From contig SVLJ01000003.1 of the NCBI GenBank assembly GCA_015067995.1, positions 124,001 to 188,000 of the forward strand: a stretch of DNA of 64,000 nucleotides. The letters run 5' to 3'. Source of the DNA: Oscillospiraceae bacterium (lineage in GTDB: Bacteria > Bacillota > Clostridia > Oscillospirales > Oscillospiraceae). A program made the translations under genes and the position numbers. Positions 7,982 through 15,981 of the stretch are shown one piece after another. Below the pieces are notes generated by a model. The model was not told the DNA's origin. It saw only the letters and a program-made list of their open reading frames with translations, and did not search any database. Every line of letters begins with the position of its first letter. The stretch's first letter is position 1.

Positions 7982-9358
7982 TCAGTCGATCTTGGGCAGC
8001 CGTGCGAAGGCTGCTTCCAGCTCCTCGTCGGCGGGGGCGTAGTCCACCATGTCACCGTTGTGGAACTTCTCATAGGCGTACATGTCGAAGTAGCCGGTGC
8101 CGGTGAGACCGAAGAGGATGACCTTCTCCTCGCCGGTTTCCTTGCACTTGAGGGCCTCCTGCATGGCGGCGTAGATGGCGTGGCTGGACTCCGGTGCGGG
8201 GAGCGTGCCCTCGCAGCGGGCGAACATCTCAGCGGCCTCGAAGACGCGGGTCTGTTCCACGGCCATGGCCTCCATGAGACCGTCGTGGTACAGCTGGCTG
8301 AGGACGGGACTCATGCCGTGGAAGCGCAGGCCGCCGGCGTGGGTGGCGGCGGGGATGAAGCTGCTGCCCAGTGTGTACATTTTGGCCAGAGGGCAGATGG
8401 CGCCGGTGTCGCAGTAGTCGTAGGCGAAGCGGCCCCGGGTGAAGCTGGGGCAGGTGACGGGCTCCACGGCGATGAAGCGGTAATCCGCCTCGCCCCGGAG
8501 CTTCTCGCCCATGAAGGGGGCGATGAGGCCGATGAGGTTGCTGCCGCCGCCGGCGCAGCCGATGATGATGTCCGGCTTGATGCCGTACTTATCCATGGCG
8601 GCCTTGGCCTCCAGACCGATGATGGACTGGTGCAGACCCACCTGATTGAGGACGCTGCCCAGCACATAGCGGTATGCAGGATCCTTGGATGCCACTTCCA
8701 CCGCTTCGGAGATGGCGCAGCCCAGAGAGCCGCTGGTGCCGGGGTGCTCGGCAAGGATCTTGCGGCCTACGGCGGTCTCCATGGAGGGGGAGGGTGTGAC
8801 GGATGCGCCGTAGGTGCGCATGACCTCCCGGCGGAAGGGCTTCTGCTCGTAGGAGCACTTTACCATGAACACCTTGCAGTCCAGACCCAGATAGGCGCAG
8901 GCCATGGACAGGGCGGTGCCCCACTGACCGGCACCGGTCTCGGTGGTGACGCCCTTGAGGCCCTGCTTCTTGGCGTAATAGGCCTGTGCAATGGCACTGT
9001 TGAGCTTGTGGCTGCCGGAGGTGTTGTTGCCCTCGAACTTGTAGTAGATCTTGGCGGGAGTGCCCAGCTTCTCCTCCAGACAGTAGGCGCGGGTCAGGGG
9101 AGCGGGGCGATACATCTTGTAGAAATCACGGATCTCCGTGGGGATCAGGATGTCGCGGTCGGTGTCGTTGAGCTCCTGTGCCACCAGCTCATCGCAGAAC
9201 ACCTGCCCCAGCTCCTCGGCGGTCATGGGCTTGCCGGTGGCTGCGTTCAGCAGGGGAGCGGGCTTATTCTTCATGTCCGCACGGACGTTGTACCAATACC
9301 GGGGAAGCTCATCCTCGGAGAGATAGATTTTGTAGGGGATCTCTTTTTCCAGTTTCAT
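7982..9358 (-). CDS. TrpB2-type tryptophan synthase beta chain
   Basis: A PLP enzyme of 458 residues, the length of the TrpB2 subfamily rather than the ~400-residue TrpB1. The N-terminal extension (IPYKIYLSEDELPRYWYNVR) and RPAPLTRAYCLEEKLG are TrpB2-like. The PLP lysine is in NNTSGSHKLNSA, ETGAGQWGTALSMA is the substrate loop, and CAGGGSNLIG binds the PLP phosphate. TrpB2 makes tryptophan from indole and serine without a close TrpA partner. No trpA or other trp gene is nearby. A tryptophan T-box precedes the gene, which supports a tryptophan-related role and suggests expression when charged tRNA-Trp is low. Confidence 0.93.
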   Translation of the reverse strand: MKLEKEIPYKIYLSEDELPRYWYNVRADMKNKPAPLLNAATGKPMTAEELGQVFCDELVAQELNDTDRDILIPTEIRDFYKMYRPAPLTRAYCLEEKLGTPAKIYYKFEGNNTSGSHKLNSAIAQAYYAKKQGLKGVTTETGAGQWGTALSMACAYLGLDCKVFMVKCSYEQKPFRREVMRTYGASVTPSPSMETAVGRKILAEHPGTSGSLGCAISEAVEVASKDPAYRYVLGSVLNQVGLHQSIIGLEAKAAMDKYGIKPDIIIGCAGGGSNLIGLIAPFMGEKLRGEADYRFIAVEPVTCPSFTRGRFAYDYCDTGAICPLAKMYTLGSSFIPAATHAGGLRFHGMSPVLSQLYHDGLMEAMAVEQTRVFEAAEMFARCEGTLPAPESSHAIYAAMQEALKCKETGEEKVILFGLTGTGYFDMYAYEKFHNGDMVDYAPADEELEAAFARLPKID

Positions 9359-9394
9359 AATCGTTGGCTCCTTTCGGTGATATGGGTTCCCGGC

Positions 9395-9695
9395 GTGCGG
9401 AACATCAAAAAAAGACCTCCATCCACGAGAGAACCTGAAAAGTGTTCTCTTGGGACAAAAGTCGAAACTTCTGCGGTGCCACCCAATTTGACGGAAAACC
9501 GTCCACTCGGCGACGTGCCATCACACGTCTTCCCTTGGTAACGGGGGGAAAGTCCGTCGGAACCTACTTGCCCATCGGCGTTCAGCCCGCCCTCAGCAGT
9601 CCATTCGGCAAAGGAACTTCTGCTGCCATCCCACCATCGGCAGCTCTCTGAGAGAACCTCGTTTTGCTTACTCGTCTGCGTCACAGGTTTGTTGA
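9395..9695 (-). promoter_or_regulatory. T-box riboswitch, tryptophan specifier
   Basis: Between trpB2 and the divergent flavoprotein gene the minus strand carries a full T-box leader. The T-box sequence AATTGGGTGGCACCGCAGAAG lies at 9468-9488. Upstream are the Stem I elements, including GACGAGTAAG and CAGAGAGC. The specifier loop reads GAA-TGG-A, with the TGG (Trp) codon complementary to 9601-9603. A hairpin (AGAGAAC / GTTCTCT) and a run of seven T follow before trpB2. Uncharged tRNA-Trp would pair with the specifier and the T-box and stabilise the antiterminator. This accounts for the 465-base gap 9359-9823. Confidence 0.9.
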
Positions 9696-9823
9696 TTTGA
9701 ACTTGCGAAGAGTATACTCCCGTTCGGCGGGAATTGTCAAGAGGGAGTTTTGACGGGCTTGGCAGTTGCGGCGCAGACCGTGATTTGTTAAAATAGATAT
9801 TAACTTGTGAAGGAGGAACAGCG

Positions 9824-10447
9824 ATGAAGGTTCTGATTTTGAACGGCAGTCCCCGTGTGAAGGGCTGCACTGCAAGAGCGCTGCAGGAGGTGGCCGATAC
9901 GCTGCGGCGGGAGGGCATCGATACGGAAACCATTGAGGCAGGCAGTCAGGATATTCGCGGCTGCCTGGCCTGCGGCGCCTGCAAAACCCGCGGCAAATGC
10001 GTGATGGACGATCTTGTCAACGAGCTTGCGCCGAAGCTGGCGGAGGCGGACGGCCTGCTGGTGGGTACGCCGGTGTATTATGCCGGTGCCAACGGCACCA
10101 TCAAGGCGCTGCTGGACAGACTGTTTCACAGCACCGGCTTCGACAAGACCATGAAGGTGGGCGCAGCGGTGGTGTCCTCACGACGGGCGGGCAGCACCTC
10201 TGCCTTTGACGAGATCAACAAGTATTTCACCATCAGCGGTATGCCCATCGTGTCCAGCAATTACTGGAACGAGGTGCATGGCTATACCGCGGCGGATGTG
10301 GAGAAGGATCTGGAAGGTCTGCAGACCATGCGGACGCTGGGCAGAAACATGGCGTTTCTCATCAAGGCCATTCAGCTGGGCCGGGAACAGTATGGCTTGC
10401 CGGAAGCGGAAGCGCGGATATCCACCAGCTTCCCTGACGGCCTGTGA
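9824..10447 (+). CDS. flavodoxin-like NAD(P)H-dependent FMN reductase
   Basis: A 207-residue flavoprotein of the NADPH-dependent FMN reductase/iron-sulfur flavoprotein group. The FMN phosphate loop is LNGSPRVKGCT near the N-terminus, and GTPVYYAGANGTIKALLDRL is the second FMN-binding block. A cysteine cluster CLACGACKTRGKC (about residues 46-58) resembles that of iron-sulfur flavoproteins and may hold a cluster or disulfide. It probably transfers electrons to quinones, nitro compounds or metals; the natural acceptor is unknown. The ATG is preceded by GGAGGAACAGCG. Divergent from the trpB2 leader. Confidence 0.85.
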   Translation: MKVLILNGSPRVKGCTARALQEVADTLRREGIDTETIEAGSQDIRGCLACGACKTRGKCVMDDLVNELAPKLAEADGLLVGTPVYYAGANGTIKALLDRLFHSTGFDKTMKVGAAVVSSRRAGSTSAFDEINKYFTISGMPIVSSNYWNEVHGYTAADVEKDLEGLQTMRTLGRNMAFLIKAIQLGREQYGLPEAEARISTSFPDGL

Positions 10448-10463
10448 TCACCGCATATCATCA

Positions 10464-10500
10464 AACCGGGGCGTGCCATGTTCGGCACGCCCCGGTTAAC
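10464..10500 (+). terminator. terminator between convergent genes
   Basis: Perfect 14-pair stem AACCGGGGCGTGCC / GGCACGCCCCGGTT with a six-base loop. It separates the flavoprotein gene from the convergent HAD hydrolase. Confidence 0.75.
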
Positions 10501-10503
10501 GCA

Positions 10504-11184
10504 TTACAGAATATCCTTGATTTCCTCCAGCCGGTTCACGACCTTCCATGCCCGGATATCCTCCGGCACGGGGCGTCCCTCGTAGTTGAACCAGCAGCAG
10601 GCGATGCCGAAGGCCTCGCAGCCTGTCAGGTCCGCCGTCAGGGAATCGCCGATCATTACCACGTTTTCTTTCGGGGGATTGCCCAGCTTCTCAAAGCACC
10701 AGCGGAAAAAGCCGGGATCGGGCTTGGTGATGCCCGCCTCCTCGGAGACGAACACATGGGTCAGGTAGGGCAGCATTCCTGCCGCCCGAAGCCGCCGCAG
10801 CTGATGCTCATAGGCGGAGTTGCTGGCGGCGCAGAGGGTGTATTTCCCTGCCAGATACCGCAGCATGTCCATAGCACCCTCCACCGGCTCGTGGCTCTCT
10901 CCCAGCAGCTGCTGGAAGCGCTCCTCAAAGGCCTTGCCGTCGCACCGGATACCGGCGGCCTCGAAGATGCGGTCAAAGCGGATATCAAACAGCGCCTTGC
11001 GGCTGGCGATCTCGCCGGCCTCCAGCTGACGCCACAGTCCGTCGTTGACGGTGTGGAAGGTACGGGGGAAATCCTCCGTCCATGTGAGGCCGAAGTCGGC
11101 AAAGCCCTGCCGCAGGGAAGCCAGAGAGCATTTGTGGAAGTCCAGCAGAGTGTTGTCCACATCCAGAAAAACGGTGGTAAACAT
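10504..11184 (-). CDS. HAD family hydrolase, YjjG-type noncanonical pyrimidine nucleotidase
   Basis: A 226-residue HAD phosphatase. Motif I is FLDVDNTLLDF (nucleophile Asp8, acid Asp10), motif II AASNS, motif III lysine in GITKPDPGFF and motif IV VVMIGDSLTADLTG. The N-terminal DNTLLDF with a following helical cap matches the YjjG branch that dephosphorylates noncanonical pyrimidine nucleotides. This specificity is an inference from the branch. It lies 64 bases after obgE behind a hairpin. The start is preceded by AAAGGAGAA on the minus strand. Confidence 0.85.
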   Translation of the reverse strand: MFTTVFLDVDNTLLDFHKCSLASLRQGFADFGLTWTEDFPRTFHTVNDGLWRQLEAGEIASRKALFDIRFDRIFEAAGIRCDGKAFEERFQQLLGESHEPVEGAMDMLRYLAGKYTLCAASNSAYEHQLRRLRAAGMLPYLTHVFVSEEAGITKPDPGFFRWCFEKLGNPPKENVVMIGDSLTADLTGCEAFGIACCWFNYEGRPVPEDIRAWKVVNRLEEIKDIL

Positions 11185-11208
11185 AGCAATTCTCCTTTTT
11201 TGCAGGCA

Positions 11209-11243
11209 CAGCCTGCCGGAAGTCTCGCGGTTCCGGCAGGCTG
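11209..11243 (-). terminator. hairpin downstream of obgE
   Basis: Thirteen-pair stem CAGCCTGCCGGAA / TTCCGGCAGGCTG with a nine-base loop, just after the obgE stop. The minus strand has no T run behind it, so termination may be partial. Confidence 0.5.
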
Positions 11244-11248
11244 CTCAT

Positions 11249-12535
11249 TTATCTCTGATACTCGAACTCGATGTCGTAGATGGAAACGGTGTCGCCGTCC
11301 TCGATGCCCATTTCCTCCAGCAGCTGGAACAGGCCGGAATCCCGCAGGGACTTGTCAAAGAACATGCGGCTCTCGTAGTCCTTGAGGTTGATGCTGTTCA
11401 TCAGGCGCTGCAGCCAGGGGCTATCCACCAGCCAGGTGTGGCCGTCGTCCACCCGCTGAATAGTGGGAGGCACGGAGGAATCAATCTGGGGCGGGCGGCG
11501 CACATACTCCGGCTCGAACACCTTCACGGGGGGCAGGGTGTTCAGCTTGTCGGCGATCTTCCAAACCAGCTCCCGGGTGCCCTGATGGGCGGCGGCGGAG
11601 ATCTCAAACAGGGGATAGCCCAGAGCCTCCACGTGGGCGCGGAGCTTCTCCAGATTCTCCGGGTCGGCCATGATGTCGGTCTTGTTGGCCACCACGATCT
11701 GGGGACGGGAGGCCAGCTCAGGGGAGTACTGCTGCAGCTCGGCGTTGATGGTGTCGAAGTCCGTCACGGGGTCGCGGCCCTCGCTGCCGGACACGTCCAC
11801 CACATGCACCAGCAGGCGGCAGCGGTCAATGTGGCGCAGGAAGTCGTGACCCAGGCCCGCACCCTCGGAAGCGCCCTCGATGATGCCGGGGATGTCAGCC
11901 ATGACGAAGCTGACGCCCTCCTCCACCCACACCACGCCCAGATTGGGGAACAGGGTGGTGAAGTGATAGTTGGCGATCTTGGGCTGTGCCTTGGACACCA
12001 CGCTCAGCAGGGTGGACTTGCCCACATTGGGGAAACCCACCAGACCCACGTCTGCCAGCAGCTTCAGCTCCAGAAAGACGTCCAGACTCTCGCCGGGGAA
12101 GCCGCCCTTGGCGAAACGTGGCACCTGACGGGTGGGGGTGGCGAAATGCTGGTTGCCCCAGCCGCCGCGGCCGCCCTTGCAGAGGACGTAAGGCTCCAGG
12201 TCACTCATGTCCTTGATGATCTCGCCGGACTCGGCGTCACGGACGAGGGTGCCCAGAGGCACGCGGATCACCAGATCCTCGGCGTCCTTGCCGGTTTTGC
12301 GTGCGCCCTGACCGTCGCAGCCGTTGGGAGCGGTGTACTTGCGCTTGTAGCGGAAATCCATCAGGGTGGACATGTGGGTGTCCACCTGCAGGATGATGTT
12401 GCCGCCGCGTCCGCCGTCGCCGCCGTCGGGGCCGCCGGCCGCCACGTATTTTTCACGATGGAAGGAGACCACGCCGTTGCCGCCGTTGCCGGCCCGGACG
12501 TGGATCCGTGCTTTGTCGATAAAACCAGAAGACAT
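11249..12535 (-). CDS. obgE: Obg family GTPase
   Basis: A 428-residue Obg GTPase with all three family domains. The glycine-rich Obg fold occupies residues 1-158 (AGNGGNGVVSFHREKY, GGPDGGDGGRGG). The G domain has GFPNVGKST near 168, DIPGIIEGA near 215 and NKTD near 283. The C-terminal OCT domain is found in many Firmicute ObgE proteins (about 355-428, ending DTVSIYDIEFEYQR). It supports 50S ribosome maturation and stress signalling at the ribosome. It follows rpmA, the conserved rplU-prp-rpmA-obgE order. Confidence 0.97.
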   Translation of the reverse strand: MSSGFIDKARIHVRAGNGGNGVVSFHREKYVAAGGPDGGDGGRGGNIILQVDTHMSTLMDFRYKRKYTAPNGCDGQGARKTGKDAEDLVIRVPLGTLVRDAESGEIIKDMSDLEPYVLCKGGRGGWGNQHFATPTRQVPRFAKGGFPGESLDVFLELKLLADVGLVGFPNVGKSTLLSVVSKAQPKIANYHFTTLFPNLGVVWVEEGVSFVMADIPGIIEGASEGAGLGHDFLRHIDRCRLLVHVVDVSGSEGRDPVTDFDTINAELQQYSPELASRPQIVVANKTDIMADPENLEKLRAHVEALGYPLFEISAAAHQGTRELVWKIADKLNTLPPVKVFEPEYVRRPPQIDSSVPPTIQRVDDGHTWLVDSPWLQRLMNSINLKDYESRMFFDKSLRDSGLFQLLEEMGIEDGDTVSIYDIEFEYQR

Positions 12536-12660
12536 AGTAAATTACCTCCGTTGCGCGATGGCGCAGTCGTGGAATCGGCAAGCTCAGCTTGCCCGCATCA
12601 GACAGGTTTATGCCAATGCACCGGAAGCGATGCAGCCGCATAAGCCGACCTGTAAATCTG

Positions 12661-12694
12661 AAAAAGAGGCCCGGACCATACTGGTCGGGCCTCT
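12661..12694 (-). terminator. intrinsic terminator of the ribosomal-protein operon
   Basis: On the minus strand: AGAGGCCCGACC / GGTCCGGGCCTCT with one bulge, loop AGTAT, followed by TTTTT. It sits right after rpmA, so obgE either has its own promoter in 12536-12660 or depends on readthrough. Confidence 0.8.
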
Positions 12695-12708
12695 GATTCC
12701 AAAAACGA

Positions 12709-12987
12709 TTATTCTGCCACGACGGAGACCTGCTTGCGGTCTTTGCCCATGTGGCTGAAGCGAACGACACCGTCCACGGTAGCGAACAGAGTATCGTCAG
12801 TGCCCTTGCCGACGTTCACACCGGGATGGATGTGAGTGCCGCGCTGACGCACCAGGATGTTGCCAGCCTTAACGAACTGACCATCGGCGCGCTTGGGGCC
12901 CAGGCGCTTGGCGTTGGAATCACGGCCGTTCTTGGTGGAGCCGCCGCCCTTCTTGTGGGCGAAGAACTGTAAACCAATGCGAATCAT
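12709..12987 (-). CDS. rpmA: 50S ribosomal protein L27 (precursor form)
   Basis: A 92-residue L27. It begins [24 protein letters not shown]. The extra nine residues before AHKKGG are the Firmicute-type leader removed by the Prp cysteine protease, with cleavage between Phe9 and Ala10. The rest ([21 protein letters not shown]) is typical L27, whose N-terminus reaches the peptidyl-transferase centre. The prp gene lies immediately upstream in the same operon. Confidence 0.97.
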   Translation of the reverse strand: MIRIGLQFFAHKKGGGSTKNGRDSNAKRLGPKRADGQFVKAGNILVRQRGTHIHPGVNVGKGTDDTLFATVDGVVRFSHMGKDRKQVSVVAE

Positions 12988-13025
12988 GATGGGACCATCC
13001 TTTCTGTAAGATGATGGGGAAGGGA

Positions 13026-13355
13026 TCAGCCTTCCAGAATTTCGATATTGTCAGGAAATTCGTCGTGAAGCTCGGTGAAGTAGACCATCAGACCCGTCAG
13101 GAGCACCTGACAGACATTCTCGTCGGCCTCGGACAGTCCGCCCGGGAGCCGCAGGGAGATGGTTGCGGTCTTTTCATTGATCTTCACAGACGCCGCCAGA
13201 CCCAGCACATCGTTGACGGTGGACTCCACCAGGCGGATGGCGCTGGTGATGGCCGCACAGACGATGTCTTCGCCTTCTTCGGCGTAGCCGCTGTGGCCTG
13301 CGGAATCAAAGCCGACGATTCGGCCCTCTTCCGTCAGGAACGTGACGGTGGTCAT
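13026..13355 (-). CDS. prp: ribosomal-processing cysteine protease Prp
   Basis: A 109-residue Prp (YsxB) protein. It has the conserved dyad: His21 in [19 protein letters not shown] and Cys33 in the same segment. It removes the N-terminal extension from L27, encoded by the next gene, so enzyme and substrate are co-expressed. It starts two bases after the rplU stop. Length and motif order match the family. Confidence 0.95.
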   Translation of the reverse strand: MTTVTFLTEEGRIVGFDSAGHSGYAEEGEDIVCAAITSAIRLVESTVNDVLGLAASVKINEKTATISLRLPGGLSEADENVCQVLLTGLMVYFTELHDEFPDNIEILEG

Positions 13356-13357
13356 GC

Positions 13358-13669
13358 TCAGACAGAGATCTTGCCGATCGTGACCTTGGTGTAAGGCTGA
13401 CGATGGCCCTGACGCTTGCGGTAGCCGTTCTTGGGGGTGTACTTGAAGATGCGGATCTTCTTGCCTTTGCCGTTCTTCTCAACGGTAGCCTCGACAGAAG
13501 CGCCTTCCACCACGGGGGTGCCGAAGGTAGCCTTGTCGCCGTCCAGGATGGCCAGCACCTTGTCGAAAGTGACCTTGTCACCAGCGTTGACGTCCAGCTT
13601 CTCGATGAACAGGACATCGCCCTCTGCGACCTTGTACTGCTTGCCGCCGGTCTCAATAATTGCGTTCAT
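13358..13669 (-). CDS. rplU: 50S ribosomal protein L21
   Basis: A 103-residue L21 starting [20 protein letters not shown], with [17 protein letters not shown] and the C-terminal [20 protein letters not shown]-type ending of L21. A longer in-frame start upstream (13741) is rejected because AGGAGTGAAAGAA precedes 13669 and the extension is not ribosomal. First gene of the rplU-prp-rpmA operon with a consensus promoter. The 78-base leader (about 13670-13747) could hold an L21 autoregulatory structure, but I could not establish one. Confidence 0.97.
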   Translation of the reverse strand: MNAIIETGGKQYKVAEGDVLFIEKLDVNAGDKVTFDKVLAILDGDKATFGTPVVEGASVEATVEKNGKGKKIRIFKYTPKNGYRKRQGHRQPYTKVTIGKISV

Positions 13670-13753
13670 TTCTTTCACTCCTTCACTTACGGGCTCGCTG
13701 TCGGGGGCGGTGTTTGGACACACTTTTACAAACCCATTCAAAGCGGCTCACTT

Positions 13754-13782
13754 AGTATAATGGCTTGTCAGTCATTTGTCAA
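13754..13782 (-). promoter_or_regulatory. consensus sigma-A promoter of rplU
   Basis: On the minus strand TTGACA (complement of 13777-13782), a 17-base spacer, and TATACT (complement of 13754-13759). This is a near-perfect housekeeping promoter about 85 bases before the L21 start. Confidence 0.8.
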
Positions 13783-13830
13783 GGCTGTTTTGACGTTTTT
13801 TCGCCACTTTTTTCAAGAAATTATGGTGAT

Positions 13831-14292
13831 TTATGCGTACTGCAGCTGTTCTGCCGTCCAATCGGCGATAACGCCTGCGTAATAGGCACAGATCCGGCGG
13901 CCTTCCTTCACGCTGAGGTTGGCGAAGTTGCCGCATTCCGCGGCGCTGCTGCCGGGCATGGCACCGTCGTAGGCGGCTGCGGCGGCAAACACACGCTGCA
14001 GCAGGGCGATGGCCTCGCCGTCGGTGAGCTGACGGCTGTCAAAGAGGAAGTAGAAGCCGGTCTGGCAGCCCATGGGGCCGAAGTAGATGACGGCGTCCTT
14101 CTCCGGAGAGTTGCGCAGCAATGTGGCGATGAGATGCTCGGCGGAGTGCATTTCGCTGTTGCTCAGCAGGTCGCCGGTGTTGGGCCGCTTGAAGCGCAGG
14201 TCAAAGGTGGTGACCTCTCCGTCCCGGCGGGACAGGTACAGCCCCGGCAGCAGCTTGTTGTGGTCAACGGTAAAGCTTGCGATCCGTTCCAT
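13831..14292 (-). CDS. luxS: S-ribosylhomocysteine lyase LuxS
   Basis: A 153-residue LuxS. The metal site is complete: His49 and His53 in EMHSAEHLIAT and Cys120 in AECGNFANL. The catalytic cysteine is Cys76 in GPMGCQTGF. LuxS splits S-ribosylhomocysteine into homocysteine and DPD, the precursor of autoinducer-2. The gene starts one base after the end of mtnN, which supplies its substrate, so the two form a detoxification step of the methyl cycle. Whether AI-2 is used as a signal is not shown. Confidence 0.97.
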   Translation of the reverse strand: MERIASFTVDHNKLLPGLYLSRRDGEVTTFDLRFKRPNTGDLLSNSEMHSAEHLIATLLRNSPEKDAVIYFGPMGCQTGFYFLFDSRQLTDGEAIALLQRVFAAAAAYDGAMPGSSAAECGNFANLSVKEGRRICAYYAGVIADWTAEQLQYA

Positions 14293-14293
14293 G

Positions 14294-14980
14294 TTATACC
14301 TCCAGTTCCTGCAGCGCCTTGGCCAGCGGCAGGACGATCTTTCCCATGTTCTCCAGCGCCTCGCCGAAATCGAAGTATTCGTCCGCCTGCTTTGGGGAGA
14401 ACAGACGGTCGGACACGGACTTCACGGCAGCGAAGCGTACGTTGTTCCGCAGGCATACCTGCGCGATGGCACAGCCCTCCATTTCCACCAGCGTGGGGGT
14501 GAAGCGCTCCATGATGGCTTTTGCCCGCTCACCGCCGGTGGCGAACCAGTCGCCGGTGGCCACGCGGCCGATGCCGGCCTCATAGCCCAGCTGGCGGAGG
14601 ATGGCCTGTATCCGCTCCGGCTCCCATGTGGGGAAGTCGATGCGGTTCACGGTGGATACCAGACCCACCGGGTCGCCTACCACGGAGGTGTCCACGTCGT
14701 GCTGGACGAAGTCCCGTGCCACCACCAGTGCGCCGATGGGCAGCTGGACACAGCTGCCGGCCACACCGGCGTTGAGGATCAGGTCGGGCTTGTATTTCAT
14801 GCACAGGATCTGTGCGGCCATGGCGGCGTTAACCTTGCTGACGCCGCCGGCGCAGGCCACGATGCCCGGCGCGGCTTCAAAGAAGGGAACACCGGAGATG
14901 GTGTCGATGGGCTGCAGCTCCCGGGCGCCGGGCAGGGCGTGGAACTCTGCGGGCATGGCAAATTGCAGAGCGATTTTCAT
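14294..14980 (-). CDS. mtnN: 5'-methylthioadenosine/S-adenosylhomocysteine nucleosidase
   Basis: A 228-residue nucleoside phosphorylase-fold enzyme. It has the family's NAGVAGSCVQLPIG loop, the VEMEGCAIAQVC segment with the ribose-binding Met-Glu pair, and AVKSVSDR near the C-terminus with the catalytic Asp. It removes adenine from SAH and MTA. SAH gives S-ribosylhomocysteine for LuxS, encoded one base downstream. The ATG at 14980 (MKIALQFAMPAEFHAL) has GGAGGACA eight bases upstream; a longer frame to 15187 has no support. Confidence 0.94.
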   Translation of the reverse strand: MKIALQFAMPAEFHALPGARELQPIDTISGVPFFEAAPGIVACAGGVSKVNAAMAAQILCMKYKPDLILNAGVAGSCVQLPIGALVVARDFVQHDVDTSVVGDPVGLVSTVNRIDFPTWEPERIQAILRQLGYEAGIGRVATGDWFATGGERAKAIMERFTPTLVEMEGCAIAQVCLRNNVRFAAVKSVSDRLFSPKQADEYFDFGEALENMGKIVLPLAKALQELEV

Positions 14981-15126
14981 AAATATGTCCTCCGTAATGG
15001 GGTGTTCTGTTTCATACATAGAAATATAGCAGAAAAGCGCGGAAGGGGCAAGAGGGAGGAAACTGTTGCCAATGCCACTGACAGAGGGGGATTCTCCTGC
15101 TATTCTGATAAAAAAGGGGGGCTTCC

Positions 15127-15324
15127 ATGACCTTGATGACTTGGATGGGACTGGGACTGTTTCTGGCGCTGGTGATTGCGGGTGCATGGTTCTGGGGAAA
15201 ACTCAGTGACCCCAGAAACGGCGGCACGGTAGGCTGCTGCCACTGCGGACAGTGTCTGGTTTCCGGTGAATGCGTGTTCCGGAAGAAAATGCTGGAAAAG
15301 AACGCCGCGGAAAAATGGAAATGA
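15127..15324 (+). CDS. small cysteine-rich membrane protein (FeoB-associated type)
   Basis: A 65-residue protein with one N-terminal transmembrane helix (about residues 5-24), a short linker, and a cysteine cluster CCHCGQCLVSGEC (residues 37-49), then a basic tail. This architecture resembles FeoB-associated Cys-rich membrane proteins, although no feo gene is within the window. The ribosome site AAAGGGGGG lies eight bases before the ATG. Metal binding or redox function is a guess from the cysteines. It ends at a strong convergent terminator. Confidence 0.55.
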   Translation: MTLMTWMGLGLFLALVIAGAWFWGKLSDPRNGGTVGCCHCGQCLVSGECVFRKKMLEKNAAEKWK

Positions 15325-15333
15325 TGGACGCAA

Positions 15334-15374
15334 AACACCGCCGAAGGACTGCAATGCTCCTTCGGCGGTGTTGG
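15334..15374. terminator. terminator between convergent genes
   Basis: Perfect 15-pair stem AACACCGCCGAAGGA / TCCTTCGGCGGTGTT with a nine-base loop. It separates the small membrane protein gene and the convergent XRE regulator. Confidence 0.7.
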
Positions 15375-15698
15375 CTATACTTTCATTAAAAACAGTTTTA
15401 ATATTTCCTCAGCCAGTGCCAATTCCCGTGGAGTACAGCGGTGGAGAAGCTCTATTACAGCAGAAGAATCACCCGGTTCATATCCATCTCCAAATAAAAT
15501 GTATTCCATAGGCAGATGCATGGAGCGGGAAAGCTTGGCCAATGTGTCCACTGACATTTGTGAGGTGCCTACCTCGAGTTGTCCATAATATCCGGAACCG
15601 ATGTCTGCCAATTCAGACATTTTATCCCGCGTTAGGCCAAGTTCCTGCCGACGCTGCCGTAATCGCTGGCCGATTTCCACAAGTTGCTGCTTCTCCAT
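15375..15698 (-). CDS. XRE family transcriptional regulator
   Basis: A 107-residue HTH protein. The XRE/Cro helix-turn-helix spans about residues 8-62 (IGQRLRQRRQELGLTRDKMSELA ... YYGQLEVGTSQMSVDTLAKL), followed by an acidic/helical C-terminal region that could dimerise. It has lower G+C than its neighbours. It is divergent from a 51-codon AT-rich gene. The 108-base gap between them holds a 7-base perfect inverted repeat that is the likely operator. Confidence 0.85.
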   Translation of the reverse strand: MEKQQLVEIGQRLRQRRQELGLTRDKMSELADIGSGYYGQLEVGTSQMSVDTLAKLSRSMHLPMEYILFGDGYEPGDSSAVIELLHRCTPRELALAEEILKLFLMKV

Positions 15699-15731
15699 TA
15701 CGTTACACCACCTGTTTTTTGTTATTTGCTA

Positions 15732-15760
15732 TTGTAAAGTGTGGAGAAGCGTGTTAAAAT
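15732..15760 (+). promoter_or_regulatory. promoter of the small membrane peptide gene
   Basis: TTGTAA (15732-15737), 17-base spacer and TAAAAT (15755-15760). It is placed so that the inverted repeat at 15769-15789 covers the transcription start. Confidence 0.55.
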
Positions 15761-15768
15761 ATGCTGAA

Positions 15769-15789
15769 AGATAACGTAATTTGTTATCT
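15769..15789. promoter_or_regulatory. probable operator of the XRE regulator
   Basis: Perfect inverted repeat AGATAAC - GTAATTT - GTTATCT in the divergent gap, immediately after the -10 box of the plus-strand promoter. Size and position suit a Cro/XRE dimer. The binding protein is inferred from neighbourhood. Confidence 0.6.
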
Positions 15790-15806
15790 ATAAAGGAGGG
15801 GGGAAT

Positions 15807-15962
15807 ATGATTTCTGCTGTTCTTGCAATTATACTGGTTAATTTTGGACAAAAGCTATTTATGAAAATTCTGGGTGCCGACATGATGTTCTTTAGCTGGA
15901 AGGCTAAAATTACATGGTATATATTTGTTTGGCTCTTTTTGTCGTCCGTACTGGGAATTTAA
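15807..15962 (+). CDS. 51-residue AT-rich hydrophobic peptide
   Basis: An ORF of 51 codons starting MISAVLAIILVNFGQK and ending WYIFVWLFLSSVLGI. It has AAGGAGGGGG six bases before the ATG. Two hydrophobic stretches (about residues 2-20 and 36-51) flank a short basic middle, so it is probably membrane-inserted. Codon use is much more AT-rich than the surrounding genome. With the divergent XRE regulator and operator it looks like a small regulated module (toxin, phage remnant or stress peptide); no family was recognised. Confidence 0.55.
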   Translation: MISAVLAIILVNFGQKLFMKILGADMMFFSWKAKITWYIFVWLFLSSVLGI

Positions 15963-15981
15963 GAGGGATTCACACCGGATG

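Noticed and set aside
7967-9541. A 524-codon plus-strand frame opposite trpB2 and running into the T-box.
   Set aside because: Antisense of a well-conserved PLP enzyme and of a structured RNA; composition is the Gly/Val/Leu-rich type seen for other antisense frames.
11045-12643. A 532-codon plus-strand frame opposite obgE.
   Set aside because: It spans parts of two minus-strand genes and has no ribosome site or motif.
13670-13747. A defined L21 leader riboregulator before rplU.
   Set aside because: The leader is of suitable length and follows a strong promoter, but I could not see the conserved structure with confidence.
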